Part shown: positions 43,864 to 53,373 of the stretch, in pieces
Layout of the letters: each line of letters begins with the position of its first letter
How positions within the stretch are numbered: position 1 is the stretch's first letter
Assembly (NCBI RefSeq): GCF_003058325.1
Contig: NZ_CP028843.1
Coordinates: 4,314,001 to 4,378,000 of the forward strand
DNA from: Methylobacterium currus
Lineage (GTDB): Bacteria; Pseudomonadota; Alphaproteobacteria; Rhizobiales; Beijerinckiaceae
Length of the DNA: 64,000 nucleotides
Reading direction: 5' to 3'
Notes under the pieces: generated by a model
What the model saw: only the letters and a program-made list of their open reading frames with translations
What the model was told of the DNA's origin: nothing
Database searches by the model: none
Made by a program: the position numbers and the translations under genes

Positions 43864-44874
43864 ATGCAGATCGCCACGCCCTACCTGATGTTCCTCGGCG
43901 ACGTGCCCGACCGGCTCGCCGCCAAGACCGCCTACGGCATCGTCGACTGGCGGCCCGAATGGTGCGTCGGGCAGCTGCGCCTGCCCGGTTGCGCCGCCGA
44001 TCTCGGCATCCCGGACCTGACGATCGAGGAGGGCATCGCGAAGGGTGCCCGCACGCTGATCGTCGGCGTGGTCAATGCCGGCGGCGTGCTGCCGCCGCAC
44101 TGGGTCGCCAGCATCGTCCAGGCGCTGGAGGCCGGGCTCGACGTGGCGAGCGGCCTGCACACCCGCCTCGGCTCGGTGCCGGCGATCGCCGAAGCCGCCT
44201 CCCGGCATGGGCGCCAGCTCCACGACGTGCGCCATTCCGACCAGCGTTTCGACACCGGCAAGGGCACGCGGCGTCCGGGCAAGCGGCTCCTCACCGTCGG
44301 CACCGACTGCTCGGTGGGCAAGAAATACACCGTGCTGGCGCTGGAGAAGGGCATGCGGGCCCGCGGCCTCGACGCCGATTTCCGCGCCACCGGCCAGACC
44401 GGGGTGTTCATCTCCGGCCGCGGCGTCGCCATCGACGCGGTGGTGGCCGATTTCATCTCCGGCGCCGTCGAGTGGATCGCGCCCGCCGCCGACCCGAACC
44501 ACTGGGACCTGATCGAGGGCCAGGGTTCGCTGTTCCACCCGAGCTTCGCCGGCGTCAGCCTCGGCCTGCTGCACGGGGCGCAGGCCGATGCCTTCGTGGT
44601 CTGCCACGAGCCGACCCGCACGACGATGCGCGGGGTCAAGCACCCGCTGCCGAGCCTCCAGGAGGTGATCGACCTGACGGTGCGGCTCGGCCGCCTGACC
44701 AACCCGGACATCCGGCCGACCGGCATCGCGGTCAACACGCAAGCCCTGGAGGAGGGGGAGGCGAGGGCGCTCCTCGACAGGCTGGCCGCCGAGCACGGCC
44801 TGCCGGCGACCGATCCGGTGCGGTTCGGAGTCGAGGGGCTGGTCGACCGTCTGGTCTCGGAGTTCCCGGCGTGA
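43864..44874 (+). CDS. dgcN: DUF1611 protein, D-glutamate N-acetyltransferase DgcN
   Basis: A 336-residue protein from the ATG at 43864. An N-terminal Rossmann-like domain (GARTLIVGVVNAGGVLPPHW) is followed by a P-loop-type domain with LLTVGTDCSVGKKYTVLALE, FRATGQTGVFISGRG and WDLIEGQGSLFHPSFAGVSL, the DUF1611 signature. Members paired with an enolase-superfamily racemase have been described as DgcN, which N-acetylates D-glutamate so that DgcA can racemise it. The next gene is that racemase and overlaps by 4 nt (GTGA), strongly supporting the pair. Neighbouring gltI-L may supply substrate. Confidence 0.83.
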   Translation: MQIATPYLMFLGDVPDRLAAKTAYGIVDWRPEWCVGQLRLPGCAADLGIPDLTIEEGIAKGARTLIVGVVNAGGVLPPHWVASIVQALEAGLDVASGLHTRLGSVPAIAEAASRHGRQLHDVRHSDQRFDTGKGTRRPGKRLLTVGTDCSVGKKYTVLALEKGMRARGLDADFRATGQTGVFISGRGVAIDAVVADFISGAVEWIAPAADPNHWDLIEGQGSLFHPSFAGVSLGLLHGAQADAFVVCHEPTRTTMRGVKHPLPSLQEVIDLTVRLGRLTNPDIRPTGIAVNTQALEEGEARALLDRLAAEHGLPATDPVRFGVEGLVDRLVSEFPA

Positions 44875-45851
44875 TCCGGCTCGCGACCGCCGTTGAGCGC
44901 TGGCCGATCGCCGGCACCTTCACCATCTCGCGCGGCAGCCGGACGGAAGCCGTGGTGGTGACTGCCGAGGTCACGGACGGCACCGCCACCGGCCGGGGCG
45001 AGTGCGTGCCTTACGCCCGCTACGGCGAGACCGTGGAGGGCGTGCGCGACTTGATTGCCCGGCAGGCCGAGGCCCTGGCCGCCGGCCTCACCCGGTGGGA
45101 GCTCGCCGGCCGGATGCCGGCGGGCGCCGCCCGCAACGCCCTCGACTGCGCCCTGTGGGACTTCGAGGCCAAGCGCGCCGGCAAGCCCGCCTACGCCCTT
45201 GCCGGGATCCCGGCGCCGGCCCCGGTCACGACCTGCTACACGCTCAGCCTCGGCAGCCCGGAGGAGATGGCGGCGGCGGCCCATGTGGCGGCGGCGCGGC
45301 CGCTCCTGAAGGTGAAGCTCGGCGGCGCCGGCGACCCGGAGCGGATCGCCGCCGTGCGAAGGGCTGCGCCGACCTCGCGGCTCGTGGTCGATGCCAACGA
45401 GGCGTGGTCGGCCGAGACGCTGGAGGCCAACCTCGCGGCCTGCGCGGCGGCCGGCGTCGAGCTGATCGAGCAGCCGCTGCCGGCGGGCGATGACGGGCTG
45501 CTCGCCCGGATCGCCCGCCCGATCCCGATCTGCGCCGACGAGAGCCTGCATGGCGACGTCGACCTCGACGCGCTCAAGGACCGCTACGACGCGATCAACA
45601 TCAAGCTCGACAAGGCCGGCGGCCTCACCGAGGCCCTGCGCCTGGCGCAGGCCGCGAAGGCGCGGGGGCTGTCGATCATGGTCGGCTGCATGCTCGGCAC
45701 CTCGCTCGCCATGGCGCCGGCGATGCTGCTCTCGGGATACGCCGACTTCGTCGACCTCGACGGCCCGCTTCTCCTCGCCCGCGACCGCGAGCCGGGCCTG
45801 CGTTTCGCGGGCAGCCTGGTCCATCCGCCGGAGCCGGCCCTGTGGGGATGA
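44871..45851 (+). CDS. dgcA: N-acetyl-D-glutamate racemase DgcA (enolase superfamily, dipeptide-epimerase-like)
   Basis: A 326-residue protein from a GTG at 44871 that overlaps the dgcN stop (GTGA). Enolase-superfamily landmarks of the muconate-lactonising/epimerase subgroup are present: LLKVKLGG (catalytic Lys of KxK), metal ligands in VVDANEAW, ELIEQPLP and CADES, and the second Lys in INIKLDKAGG. The sequence alone resembles L-Ala-D/L-Glu epimerase; the dgcN partner shifts the call to N-acetyl-D-Glu racemase. Together they would convert D-Glu to N-acetyl-L-Glu. A separate deacetylase is needed and is not in the window. Confidence 0.82.
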   Translation: MIRLATAVERWPIAGTFTISRGSRTEAVVVTAEVTDGTATGRGECVPYARYGETVEGVRDLIARQAEALAAGLTRWELAGRMPAGAARNALDCALWDFEAKRAGKPAYALAGIPAPAPVTTCYTLSLGSPEEMAAAAHVAAARPLLKVKLGGAGDPERIAAVRRAAPTSRLVVDANEAWSAETLEANLAACAAAGVELIEQPLPAGDDGLLARIARPIPICADESLHGDVDLDALKDRYDAINIKLDKAGGLTEALRLAQAAKARGLSIMVGCMLGTSLAMAPAMLLSGYADFVDLDGPLLLARDREPGLRFAGSLVHPPEPALWG

Positions 45852-45974
45852 GGCATTTTTCGGGGTGAACCGACCTTCGGCCGGGTCCGGCGCGCTTGCG
45901 CCGGGCCGGCAAAGGATGCTCTCTGACCGTCAGGGACCGGCCACGGGTCCCGCATCCGGGAGAATCGAAACGCC

Positions 45975-46292
45975 ATGATCCTGGTCAGCGTGATGTATCC
46001 GGGCGGCGCCGACGCCCAGCCCTTCGACCTCGGCTATTACCTCAAGCATCACATGCCGCTGGTGCGCGAGCGCTGGTCCTCGATGGGCCTGGAGAAGGCC
46101 GAGGTGGTGACGGCGAGCGGCACGCCCGACGGCAGCCCGGCGCCGTTCCAGGTGATTGCCCTCCTCACCTTCCGCTCCCTCGACGATTTCAAGCAGGCGG
46201 GTGCGGCTCACGGCAAGGAGATCTTCGGGGACATCCCGAACTTCTTCAAGGGCCAGCCCGTGGTGCAGATCAACGAGCCGCAGAGCTTCTGA
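45975..46292 (+). CDS. EthD family protein
   Basis: A 105-residue dimeric alpha-beta-barrel type protein from the ATG at 45975. It has the EthD pattern: ILVSVMYPGG, YYLKHHMPLVRERW and FKQAGAAHGKEIFGDIPNFF. EthD was named for ethyl tert-butyl ether degradation, but most members have no known substrate. It is 123 bp after dgcA and just ahead of a small gene with which it may be co-transcribed. Confidence 0.87.
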   Translation: MILVSVMYPGGADAQPFDLGYYLKHHMPLVRERWSSMGLEKAEVVTASGTPDGSPAPFQVIALLTFRSLDDFKQAGAAHGKEIFGDIPNFFKGQPVVQINEPQSF

Positions 46293-46302
46293 CGCCCTGA
46301 TC

Positions 46303-46584
46303 ATGATCGACATCGTCAAGGTCCTGCGCGAGCAGCACCCGGATCTCGGCCCCTATGTCCTGGCTCTGCGCGAGCGGTCCGGGCTGGTCGCGCCGGAGGA
46401 TCCGGAGGCCCTCGCGCATGAGGTGCGGGACTGGGCCGCCGCCGAGGCGCCGAGCACCGCGTTCAGCCGGCGCACGCTGACCTACGCGCCGTTCCCGGGT
46501 CTGCCGGAGGTGACCCGCACCCTCGGGGTCGTCGCCTTCGACACCGCGGCCGACCTCGCCCGCTTCGCGACGCGCTGGACCTGA
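46303..46584 (+). CDS. Uncharacterised small protein
   Basis: A 93-residue protein from the ATG at 46303, 10 bp after the EthD gene. No ribosome site is obvious, but third codon positions are almost all G or C, as in real genes here. It starts MIDIVKVLREQHPD, is acidic, and has no membrane span. I do not recognise it. It is probably co-expressed with the EthD protein. Confidence 0.6.
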   Translation: MIDIVKVLREQHPDLGPYVLALRERSGLVAPEDPEALAHEVRDWAAAEAPSTAFSRRTLTYAPFPGLPEVTRTLGVVAFDTAADLARFATRWT

Positions 46585-46672
46585 GCGTCGGACGGAGGCG
46601 GGCTTCGCTCACGGCCTCGGACGCCGCCGCGCGGGCGTCCGGGACGGGAACCGGATGCCGGCCGGATCCGTC

Positions 46673-47260
46673 TCACCGGCCGCGCACGGCGATGTCGCCA
46701 GAGCCCGCGGAGCCGGAGGTCATGCGGGTGCTCACGGTCAGCCCCAGATCGATGCAGAGCACCAGCAGGATCCCGGCCAGCAGCGCGATGACCGCCGCCT
46801 GGCCGCGGGGAGAGAAGCCGACCACCACCGCATGCGGCCGCTCCGTCGCCACCATCGGGAACGGGTCCTCGGGTTCCGTCTCGGTCGTCGCTTCCGGGAC
46901 GATCGCCGCCGCCGCCAGGGCGCCGAACCGGGGCCGGTATCCGCCGACCGGCACGGTGATGCGCACCTCCAGCCCCGCGGCGTGCTGGGCGTAGGCGTCA
47001 TCCAGGGCCCGCCGCAGGCGTCCGGCCTCGACGCGCACGCTCGGATCCAGGCTCGGGTCGAAGTCGGGATTCCGGCCGAGGGCCTGGGTGGCGATGGTGT
47101 AGGCCTTGACGGTCGCGCCCCGCCCGGCCAGTTCCTCCTCCACGACGAAGCGGAGGAAGCGCGCGAGCTTCGGCGAGCGCAGGAAGGGCGGCGCGCGCAG
47201 AAGGATCTCCAGGGTCTCAACCACGCGGTCGGCCGAAATCTCCTCCTCGGTCTCGGACAT
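46673..47260 (-). CDS. Membrane protein with the N-terminal domain found in rhizobial adenylate-cyclase-like proteins
   Basis: A 195-residue protein from the ATG at 47260, with GGAAGG 7 nt upstream. Residues about 10-95 (LRSPKLARFLRFVVEEELAG, KAYTIATQALGRNPDFDPSL, DPSVRVEAGRLRRALDDAY) match a domain I know from the front of large adenylate-cyclase/TPR proteins in Bradyrhizobium and relatives. Here it is followed only by a Pro-rich linker and one C-terminal membrane span (GQAAVIALLAGILLVLCIDL), with no cyclase. It is either a reduced family member or a membrane-tethered regulator. Confidence 0.7.
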   Translation of the reverse strand: MSETEEEISADRVVETLEILLRAPPFLRSPKLARFLRFVVEEELAGRGATVKAYTIATQALGRNPDFDPSLDPSVRVEAGRLRRALDDAYAQHAAGLEVRITVPVGGYRPRFGALAAAAIVPEATTETEPEDPFPMVATERPHAVVVGFSPRGQAAVIALLAGILLVLCIDLGLTVSTRMTSGSAGSGDIAVRGR

Positions 47261-47479
47261 CGATGTGCCTTCCCGGCGCGGCCGGATCCATGCTCCGGTC
47301 CGTCGCGTCCCGGTGCCAGGGGCAGCCGGATCCACCAAACCCCCATTGAGTATAAGGATGGGCTCGCAGGATGTTAGTCCCTGTTCGGCGGGAAGGCGAT
47401 CCGGCCTGGGGACAGAGCGCGCCAAGGGCAGCCCGCACGGCGAGCCGATCACCCGGAGAACCGGGCGTTCCGCCGGGGC

Positions 47480-47710
47480 TCAGTCGCTGCGGGACGGGAA
47501 CGGGACGGTGAAGACCAGCTCGCGCGCCTCGTCGCGAACCTCGACGCGCCAGGCACGCCAGTCGATCCGCGTGGCTTCCGGGCCGTTCATTGCGTCGGCG
47601 ATCAGGGTCCGCGCCTGGCTGTGCGCCTCGCCGAGGTCGCGGCAATCGAGCCCGGCCTCATCCGGCACGCTCTGCGCCGAGTCCATGATATCGAAGTAGT
47701 AGCGCGGCAC
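47480..47710 (-). CDS. DUF6894-like small protein
   Basis: A 76-residue protein from a GTG at 47710, with GGAAAG just upstream. The pattern PRYYFDIMDSAQSVPDEAGL, then DLGEAHSQARTLIADAM, is the one I associate with the DUF6894 family, small acidic proteins abundant in Methylobacterium and Bradyrhizobium. Function unknown. It stands alone between the domain protein above and a small membrane protein. Confidence 0.72.
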   Translation of the reverse strand: MPRYYFDIMDSAQSVPDEAGLDCRDLGEAHSQARTLIADAMNGPEATRIDWRAWRVEVRDEARELVFTVPFPSRSD

Positions 47711-47959
47711 GGCTTTCCGGACTCGAAGCTTTGGGTAAACAGAAAACACGGCCACCATCGCCTCACCAGTCGCCGGTCGGAGCCAGCATAGCAACGTCGA
47801 TGATCGCTTGTTAGGCTCACAATTCGGAAACGGAAGTGGCCGCCCAAAGTTCCGCTTGCTTCTGGCCGGCGGGCATAAGCCGTTCGATCTAGTAATCGGC
47901 CTAGTGCCGTACCAGGCCGTCGGAGTCTTGCCTTATCATCCCGGGTGCCCGTGGGAGCA

Positions 47960-48283
47960 TCAATGGGCCTCCCGCTCGGCGGAACCGCGCCACGGGGGCT
48001 GCCGGTCGTGGGCCGTCAGGGTGTCGCGGGAGGGCGACCGGCCCGCCTCAACGACGGCCGTCCGCAGGCCGGCCCCGATTGCGCGCCCGGCCTCCGCCGC
48101 GGCGGCCTCGACAATTCGGGCGCGCATGTCGCCGGGCATCGCCTCGAGGACCGGCCCGGCGATCTCGCCCAGGGCCGGGCCGGCCTGCGCCGTCCGGGCG
48201 GGGGCGGGCGCCTCGCCGAGGCGCAAGGGCGACAGGTAGTAGATCGCGCCGATCACCAGCCCGGCCCGCAGCCAGAAGGCCAT
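47960..48283 (-). CDS. Small membrane-anchored protein of unknown function
   Basis: A 107-residue protein from the ATG at 48283, with GGGAG 6 nt upstream. It has a single N-terminal hydrophobic segment (WLRAGLVIGAIYYLSPL) and an Ala-rich helical remainder (IVEAAAAEAGRAIGAGLR). The family is not recognised. It is divergent from ftfL across 337 bp. Confidence 0.55.
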   Translation of the reverse strand: MAFWLRAGLVIGAIYYLSPLRLGEAPAPARTAQAGPALGEIAGPVLEAMPGDMRARIVEAAAAEAGRAIGAGLRTAVVEAGRSPSRDTLTAHDRQPPWRGSAEREAH

Positions 48284-48502
48284 CCTCGTCTCCCACTCGA
48301 ACCGTCACCCCGGCGGCGGCCTCGGTGACGGCGAATTCCTGCGATGGCGGATGTTTGGGCGGCAATCGTGAAACGTTTGCGGTCCGGCCGGCGGCGATCT
48401 GCCGACATGCCTAACGGGCCGGCACCGGATGCGGGATCCTGTTCGCAACGCGCGCGGGGGGCTTCAATTTTTCTGAGCATCCTGCTCAAGCGATTTGATC
48501 TT

Positions 48503-48582
48503 TTCGACAAGGGCGGCCTCCGCCTAGAATCCCCGCCACGCCAAGAGCCCCTGCGACGCCAGAGAGTCCCTGCAACGCCAGG
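48503..48582 (+). promoter_or_regulatory. Candidate promoter and tandem-repeat leader of ftfL (in the 48284-48620 gap)
   Basis: TTCGAC (48503-48508) and TAGAAT (48525-48530) are spaced by 16 bp and could be the ftfL promoter. Directly after it is a tandem repeat: ACGCCAAGAGCCCCTGCG (48538-48555), ACGCCAGAGAGTCCCTGCA (48556-48574) and a partial ACGCCAGG. This falls in the untranslated leader. A short TGAGCA-TCC-TGCTCA hairpin lies upstream at 48474-48488. Confidence 0.4.
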
Positions 48583-48620
48583 CCGCCTCCCTCCGGCTCC
48601 AGAACAACGATCGGGACCCA

Positions 48621-50297
48621 ATGCCGACCGATATCGAGATCGCCCGCGCGGCCACCCTGCAGCCGATCACCGCGATTGCCCAGCGGATCGGCATCCCGGA
48701 CGAGGCCCTGCACCCCTACGGCCGGCACATCGCCAAGATCGACCACGCCCATATCCGGAGCCTCGAGGCGCAGGCTGAGGGCAAGCTGATCCTGGTGACG
48801 GCGATCAGCCCGACGCCGGCGGGCGAAGGCAAGACCACCACGACGGTGGGCCTCGGCGACGCCCTCAACCGCATCGGCCGCAAGACCGTGATCTGCCTGC
48901 GCGAGCCCTCGCTCGGGCCGTGCTTCGGCCAGAAGGGCGGGGCCGCCGGCGGCGGGAAGGCCCAGGTGGTGCCGATGGAGGCGATCAACCTCCATTTCAC
49001 GGGCGATTTCCACGCCATCACCTCGGCGCACAGCCTCGCCGCGGCGCTGATCGACAACCACGTCTACTGGGGCAACCCGCTGGGCATCGACCTGCGCCGG
49101 GTGGCCTTCCGGCGCGTCCTCGACATGAACGACCGGGCGCTTCGCAGCATCACCCAGAGCCTCGGCGGCGTCGCCAACGGCTATCCGCGCGAGGACGGCT
49201 TCGACATCACCGTCGCCTCCGAGGTGATGGCGGTGTTCTGCCTCGCCCGCGACCTCGCCGACCTGGAGGCCCGCCTCGGCCGGATCGTGGTGGCGGAGAC
49301 CCGCGACCGGAAGCCCGTGACGCTCGCCGACCTCAAGGCCACCGGCGCCATGACGGTGCTGCTCAAGGACGCGCTGCAGCCGAACCTGGTCCAGACCCTG
49401 GAGGGCAGCCCGGCGCTGATCCATGGCGGGCCCTTCGCCAACATCGCGCATGGCTGCAACTCGGTGATCGCGACCCGCGCGGGCCTCAGGCTCGGCGACT
49501 ACGTGGTGACGGAGGCCGGCTTCGGCGCCGATCTCGGGGCGGAGAAATTCTTCGACATCAAGTGCCGGCAGGCGGGCTTGCGCCCCTCCGCGGTGGTGAT
49601 CGTCGCGACGGTGCGCGCCCTCAAGATGCATGGCGGCGTGGCGAAGTCCGATCTCGGCCGCGAGGACGTCGCGGCCCTCGAGCGGGGTTTTTCCAACCTC
49701 GCCCGCCACGTCGAGAACGTGCGCCGCTTCGGCGCGCCGGTGGTGGTGGCGGTCAACCATTTCCACGCCGACACGGAGGCCGAGCACGCGGCCCTCAAGG
49801 CCCTCTGCCGCGACCGCCTCGACGTCCAGGCGATCACCTGCCGGCACTGGGCCGAGGGCGGCGCCGGGGCCGAGGCGCTGGCTCACGCCGTCGCAGGCCT
49901 CGCCGATGCGGGACCGGCCGCGACGCCGCGCTTCGTCTATCCGGACGCGATGCCGCTCGCCGACAAGATCCGCACCGTCGCCCAGACCCTCTACGGCGCC
50001 GCCGACATCCAGGTGGAATCGAAGGCGGCAGGCAAGCTCGCGGCCTTCGAGCAGGCCGGCCATGGAAACCTGCCGGTCTGCATGGCCAAGACCCAGTACT
50101 CGTTCTCCACCGACCCGACCCTGATGGGCGCGCCGAGCGGCCACGTGGTGGCGGTGCGCGACGTCCGCCTCTCGGCCGGGGCCGGCTTCGTGGTGGCGAT
50201 CTGCGGGGAGATCATGACCATGCCGGGCCTGCCGAAGGTGCCGGCGGCGGAGGGCATCCATCTCGACGCCGAGGGGCGGATCGAGGGGCTGTTCTGA
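48621..50297 (+). CDS. ftfL: Formate--tetrahydrofolate ligase
   Basis: A 558-residue enzyme from the ATG at 48621. It has the ATP-binding [20 protein letters not shown], the family block [20 protein letters not shown], the second signature [27 protein letters not shown] and the C-terminal [18 protein letters not shown]. It makes 10-formyl-tetrahydrofolate from formate, ATP and THF. In Methylobacterium this FtfL is the entry of one-carbon units into the serine cycle. It is usually essential for growth on C1 compounds. Monocistronic here. Confidence 0.97.
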   Translation: MPTDIEIARAATLQPITAIAQRIGIPDEALHPYGRHIAKIDHAHIRSLEAQAEGKLILVTAISPTPAGEGKTTTTVGLGDALNRIGRKTVICLREPSLGPCFGQKGGAAGGGKAQVVPMEAINLHFTGDFHAITSAHSLAAALIDNHVYWGNPLGIDLRRVAFRRVLDMNDRALRSITQSLGGVANGYPREDGFDITVASEVMAVFCLARDLADLEARLGRIVVAETRDRKPVTLADLKATGAMTVLLKDALQPNLVQTLEGSPALIHGGPFANIAHGCNSVIATRAGLRLGDYVVTEAGFGADLGAEKFFDIKCRQAGLRPSAVVIVATVRALKMHGGVAKSDLGREDVAALERGFSNLARHVENVRRFGAPVVVAVNHFHADTEAEHAALKALCRDRLDVQAITCRHWAEGGAGAEALAHAVAGLADAGPAATPRFVYPDAMPLADKIRTVAQTLYGAADIQVESKAAGKLAAFEQAGHGNLPVCMAKTQYSFSTDPTLMGAPSGHVVAVRDVRLSAGAGFVVAICGEIMTMPGLPKVPAAEGIHLDAEGRIEGLF

Positions 50298-50324
50298 GCC
50301 CTCGATCGTCCGGGTCCGGCCTGC

Positions 50325-51320
50325 TCAGACCTCGGCCCGCAGGGGCCGGCTGAGCAGGTCCGCGATCGCCGCGTCGAGGCTGAGCGCGCCGGAGAGCAAT
50401 CCGGCCACCGCCTCGGCCACCGGCATCTCGACGCCCCGCTGGCGGGCCAGCGCCACCAGCCCCTGCGCGGTGAGCGCGCCTTCCGCGAGCTTGCCGCCGG
50501 AGGCCTCCTCGAGGGTCGCGCCCCGTCCCAGCCGCTCGCCGAAGGCGAAGTTGCGCGACTGCGCCGAGGCGGCGCTGAGCACGAGGTCGCCGAGGCCGGA
50601 CAGCCCCATCAGGGTCTCGGGCCGGGCGTCCCAGGCGCGGGCGAAGCGCATCAGCTCGGCGAAGCTGCGGGCGACCAGCGCCGCGCGGGCGCTCTCGCCG
50701 AGGCCCCGGCCGATCGCGGCGCCGCAGGCGATGGCGAGCACGTTCTTGGCCGCCCCGCCGATCTCGACCCCGCGCGGATCGCTGCCGTGATAGACCCGGA
50801 AGGTCGGCCCGGACAGGGCGACCGCGAGCTGCGCCGCCAGCGCGCCGTCGCGGCTCGCGAGCGTCACCGCGGTGGGCAGCCCGCGGGCGACGTCGGCCGC
50901 GAAGCTCGGGCCGGACAGGACCGCGACGGGAGAGCCCGGCGCCGCCTGGGCGGCGACGTCGGTGAGGAAGGCGTTGGTGCCGCGCTCGATGCCCTTGGCG
51001 CACAGGATTAGGGCGGCGTCGGGCTGGACGTAGGGGCGCAGGGTGCCCAGCACGCCGCGCAGGGTCTGGGCCGGCGTGACCACCAGCACCGCCTCGGCCA
51101 CGGCGAGGTCCGACGCGGCGGCGGTCGGGCGCACGCCCGGATGCAGCATCACGCCGGGCAGGTGGCGGGCATTCTCGCGGGAGCGCGCCAAGCCGGCGGC
51201 ACTCTCGGCGTCGCGCATCCACAGAACCACCGGCCGCTCGGCTGCTGCCGCGGCGGCGTTGGCGAGCGCCGTGCCCCAGGCCCCGCCGCCCAGGACCGCG
51301 ATCGGGCCGATCGGGGTCAT
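50325..51320 (-). CDS. gpsA: NAD(P)-dependent glycerol-3-phosphate dehydrogenase
   Basis: A 331-residue enzyme from the ATG at 51320, with GGGAGGG 5 nt upstream. It has the Rossmann GxGxxG in IAVLGGGAWGTALA, the VAVLSGPSFAADVARGLPTA block, catalytic-region GGAAKNVLAIACGAAIGRGLG and GLSGLGDLVLSA. It makes sn-glycerol-3-phosphate for phospholipids. Its start overlaps the GNAT gene stop by 4 nt (ATGA). It is the third gene of tsaD-GNAT-gpsA. Confidence 0.95.
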   Translation of the reverse strand: MTPIGPIAVLGGGAWGTALANAAAAAAERPVVLWMRDAESAAGLARSRENARHLPGVMLHPGVRPTAAASDLAVAEAVLVVTPAQTLRGVLGTLRPYVQPDAALILCAKGIERGTNAFLTDVAAQAAPGSPVAVLSGPSFAADVARGLPTAVTLASRDGALAAQLAVALSGPTFRVYHGSDPRGVEIGGAAKNVLAIACGAAIGRGLGESARAALVARSFAELMRFARAWDARPETLMGLSGLGDLVLSAASAQSRNFAFGERLGRGATLEEASGGKLAEGALTAQGLVALARQRGVEMPVAEAVAGLLSGALSLDAAIADLLSRPLRAEV

Positions 51321-52201
51321 GGTGTCCCTCCCGCCAGAAAATCCGCCGCCGTCAACCGATACAGCCGATGCGGCCGCAATGCATGTCCCTCCGGGAGCCC
51401 CGGATGCGCGAACCCGCCGACCTCGCTCATGCCGAGGCGCTCCATCACCCGGCGCGAGGGGGCGTTCACGTCGGCCGTGTAGGCCACGACCTCGAGGAGG
51501 GCGCAGCGGGCGAACACATCGGCGAGCGCCAGGCGGGCGCCGCGGACGGCGAAGCCCCGGCCCCAGGCGGGCCAGGCGAGGCGCCAGCCGATCTCGACGA
51601 GGCCGGATTCCTGCCCGATCAGCGGCCCGAGGGGCAGCGGCCGGGCCGGGCGCCAGCAGCCGACGAAGCCGACGAACCCCTCCGGCGCCTCGACCACCCA
51701 GGGGCCGAACCCGTCCTCGTCGAAGCGCCGGGCGAGCGCCCGGGCCTCGGTCTGGCTCTCGCGGGCGGTCTTCGGAGCGGGGAAGAACCGCATCACCTCC
51801 GGGTCGGCGCAGAGTGCCGCGAAGGGCTCGTCGTCGGCGAGCTGCCAGCGCCGCAGGGAGAAGCCGTCGCCGGGCAGGCTCGCGGGCGGCGGCGGCACCC
51901 GCGCTTTGCGCCGCCACAGGAGCGAGCGGTGATTGAGCGCGGCGAGATCCTGCCGGCCGGCCAGCACCGCCTCGCCGAGGCTGAGGGCGACACTCAAGCG
52001 CTCCGGCGGCATGTTGGCCCAGGCGGGCGGGGCCACGCTCTCGCGCCAGGGCCCGCCGCAGGCATTGTCGAGCAAGATGCGGGCGAAGCAATGGTTGCGC
52101 GAGACCGGCCAATCCGGATGCCCGGCCGCCGCGGCGGGCAGGCGCTCGTCGACCAGGGCCCGCCAGCGGCGCTGCTGCTCGTCGACCTCCGCGGGCGTCA
52201 T
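51317..52201 (-). CDS. GNAT N-acetyltransferase with an extra N-terminal domain
   Basis: A 294-residue protein from the ATG at 52201, overlapping the tsaD stop by 4 nt. Residues about 115-285 are a RimJ/RimL-type GNAT domain ([20 protein letters not shown], the [16 protein letters not shown] acetyl-CoA site, [13 protein letters not shown]). Residues 1-100 are a separate helical domain ([40 protein letters not shown]). I recognise this pattern as recurring but unnamed. The position between tsaD and gpsA does not by itself show the substrate. Confidence 0.83.
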   Translation of the reverse strand: MTPAEVDEQQRRWRALVDERLPAAAAGHPDWPVSRNHCFARILLDNACGGPWRESVAPPAWANMPPERLSVALSLGEAVLAGRQDLAALNHRSLLWRRKARVPPPPASLPGDGFSLRRWQLADDEPFAALCADPEVMRFFPAPKTARESQTEARALARRFDEDGFGPWVVEAPEGFVGFVGCWRPARPLPLGPLIGQESGLVEIGWRLAWPAWGRGFAVRGARLALADVFARCALLEVVAYTADVNAPSRRVMERLGMSEVGGFAHPGLPEGHALRPHRLYRLTAADFLAGGTP

Positions 52202-53274
52202 CCGGCGGTGATCTGGGGTTGGGCGGCGTCCTTGGCCAGATCCTTGGCCTGCGCGAAGGGCCAGCGCGGCCGGGCTGGCGCGGTGATGTCGTCGGTGAGG
52301 CCGAGGCGCAGGCGCTCGATGCCGGCCCAGGCGATCATCGCGCCGTTGTCGCCGCAGAGCGGCAGGGGCGGGGCGACGAGCGGCAGCCCGGCCTCACCGG
52401 CCTGATGGGCGAGGGCGCGGCGCAGGGCGCCGTTCGCCGCGACGCCGCCGGCCGCCACGAGGGCGGTCGGGTGGCCGGCGACGGCGCCGAAATCGCGCAA
52501 CGCCACCCGCACCCGATCGACCACCACGTCGACGACCGCCGCCTGGAAGCTGGCGCAGAGATCGGCGACGTCCTGGTTGGTGAGGGGCGCGATGCGCTCG
52601 GCCTCGATCCGCAATGCGGTCTTGAGACCGGACAGGGAAAAGTTCGGCTCGCGCCGGCCGAGCATCGGCCGCGGCAGGGCGAAGCGCTCCGGGTTGCCGC
52701 TCTCGGCGGCACGCTCGACCTCCGGCCCGCCCGGATAGGCGAGCCCGAGCAGCTTCGCCACCTTGTCGAAGGCCTCGCCGATGGCGTCGTCGATGGTGCC
52801 GCCGAGGCGCACATACTCGCCGACTCCCTTGACCGCGACGAGCTGGGTGTGCCCGCCGGAGGCGAGCAGCAGGAGGTAGGGGAAGGCGAGGCCGTCGGTG
52901 AGCCGGGCGGTGAGGGCGTGCGCCTCGAGGTGGTTGACGGCGACGAGGGGCTTTCGCGCCACCAGCGCCAGGGTCTTGCCGGTGACGAGTCCGACCAGCA
53001 CGCCGCCGATCAAGCCCGGCCCCGCCGCGACCGCGATGCCGTCGAGATCGGCGAGCCGCATCCCCGCATTGTCCAGAGCCCGGGCGATGAGCCGGTCCAG
53101 CACCTCGACATGGGCGCGGGCGGCGATCTCCGGCACCACACCGCCATAGGCCGCGTGCTCGGCGATCTGGCTCAGCACCTCGTTCGAGCGGATCGCGCCG
53201 CGCCCGTCCTCCTCCACCGTCACGATCGCGGCCGCGGTCTCGTCGCAAGTGGTCTCGATCCCGAGGACGTTCAT
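52198..53274 (-). CDS. tsaD: tRNA N6-adenosine threonylcarbamoyltransferase TsaD
   Basis: A 358-residue protein from the ATG at 53274 ([15 protein letters not shown]). It has the metal-binding HLEAH (H115, H119), [28 protein letters not shown], the [10 protein letters not shown] block and [13 protein letters not shown]. With TsaB/TsaE it adds threonylcarbamoyl to A37 of ANN-decoding tRNAs. It is divergent from hemD across 99 bp and heads a coupled run with the GNAT gene and gpsA. Confidence 0.97.
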   Translation of the reverse strand: MNVLGIETTCDETAAAIVTVEEDGRGAIRSNEVLSQIAEHAAYGGVVPEIAARAHVEVLDRLIARALDNAGMRLADLDGIAVAAGPGLIGGVLVGLVTGKTLALVARKPLVAVNHLEAHALTARLTDGLAFPYLLLLASGGHTQLVAVKGVGEYVRLGGTIDDAIGEAFDKVAKLLGLAYPGGPEVERAAESGNPERFALPRPMLGRREPNFSLSGLKTALRIEAERIAPLTNQDVADLCASFQAAVVDVVVDRVRVALRDFGAVAGHPTALVAAGGVAANGALRRALAHQAGEAGLPLVAPPLPLCGDNGAMIAWAGIERLRLGLTDDITAPARPRWPFAQAKDLAKDAAQPQITAG

Positions 53275-53373
53275 GGTGTGGGCATGGTCTCGCGAGGGGG
53301 CTGGCACGCCGCGCGGCGGCCGGTATGGTGCCCTTCAGATAACCCGCCGGCGCCAGGTCGGCAAAGGGGTCGC

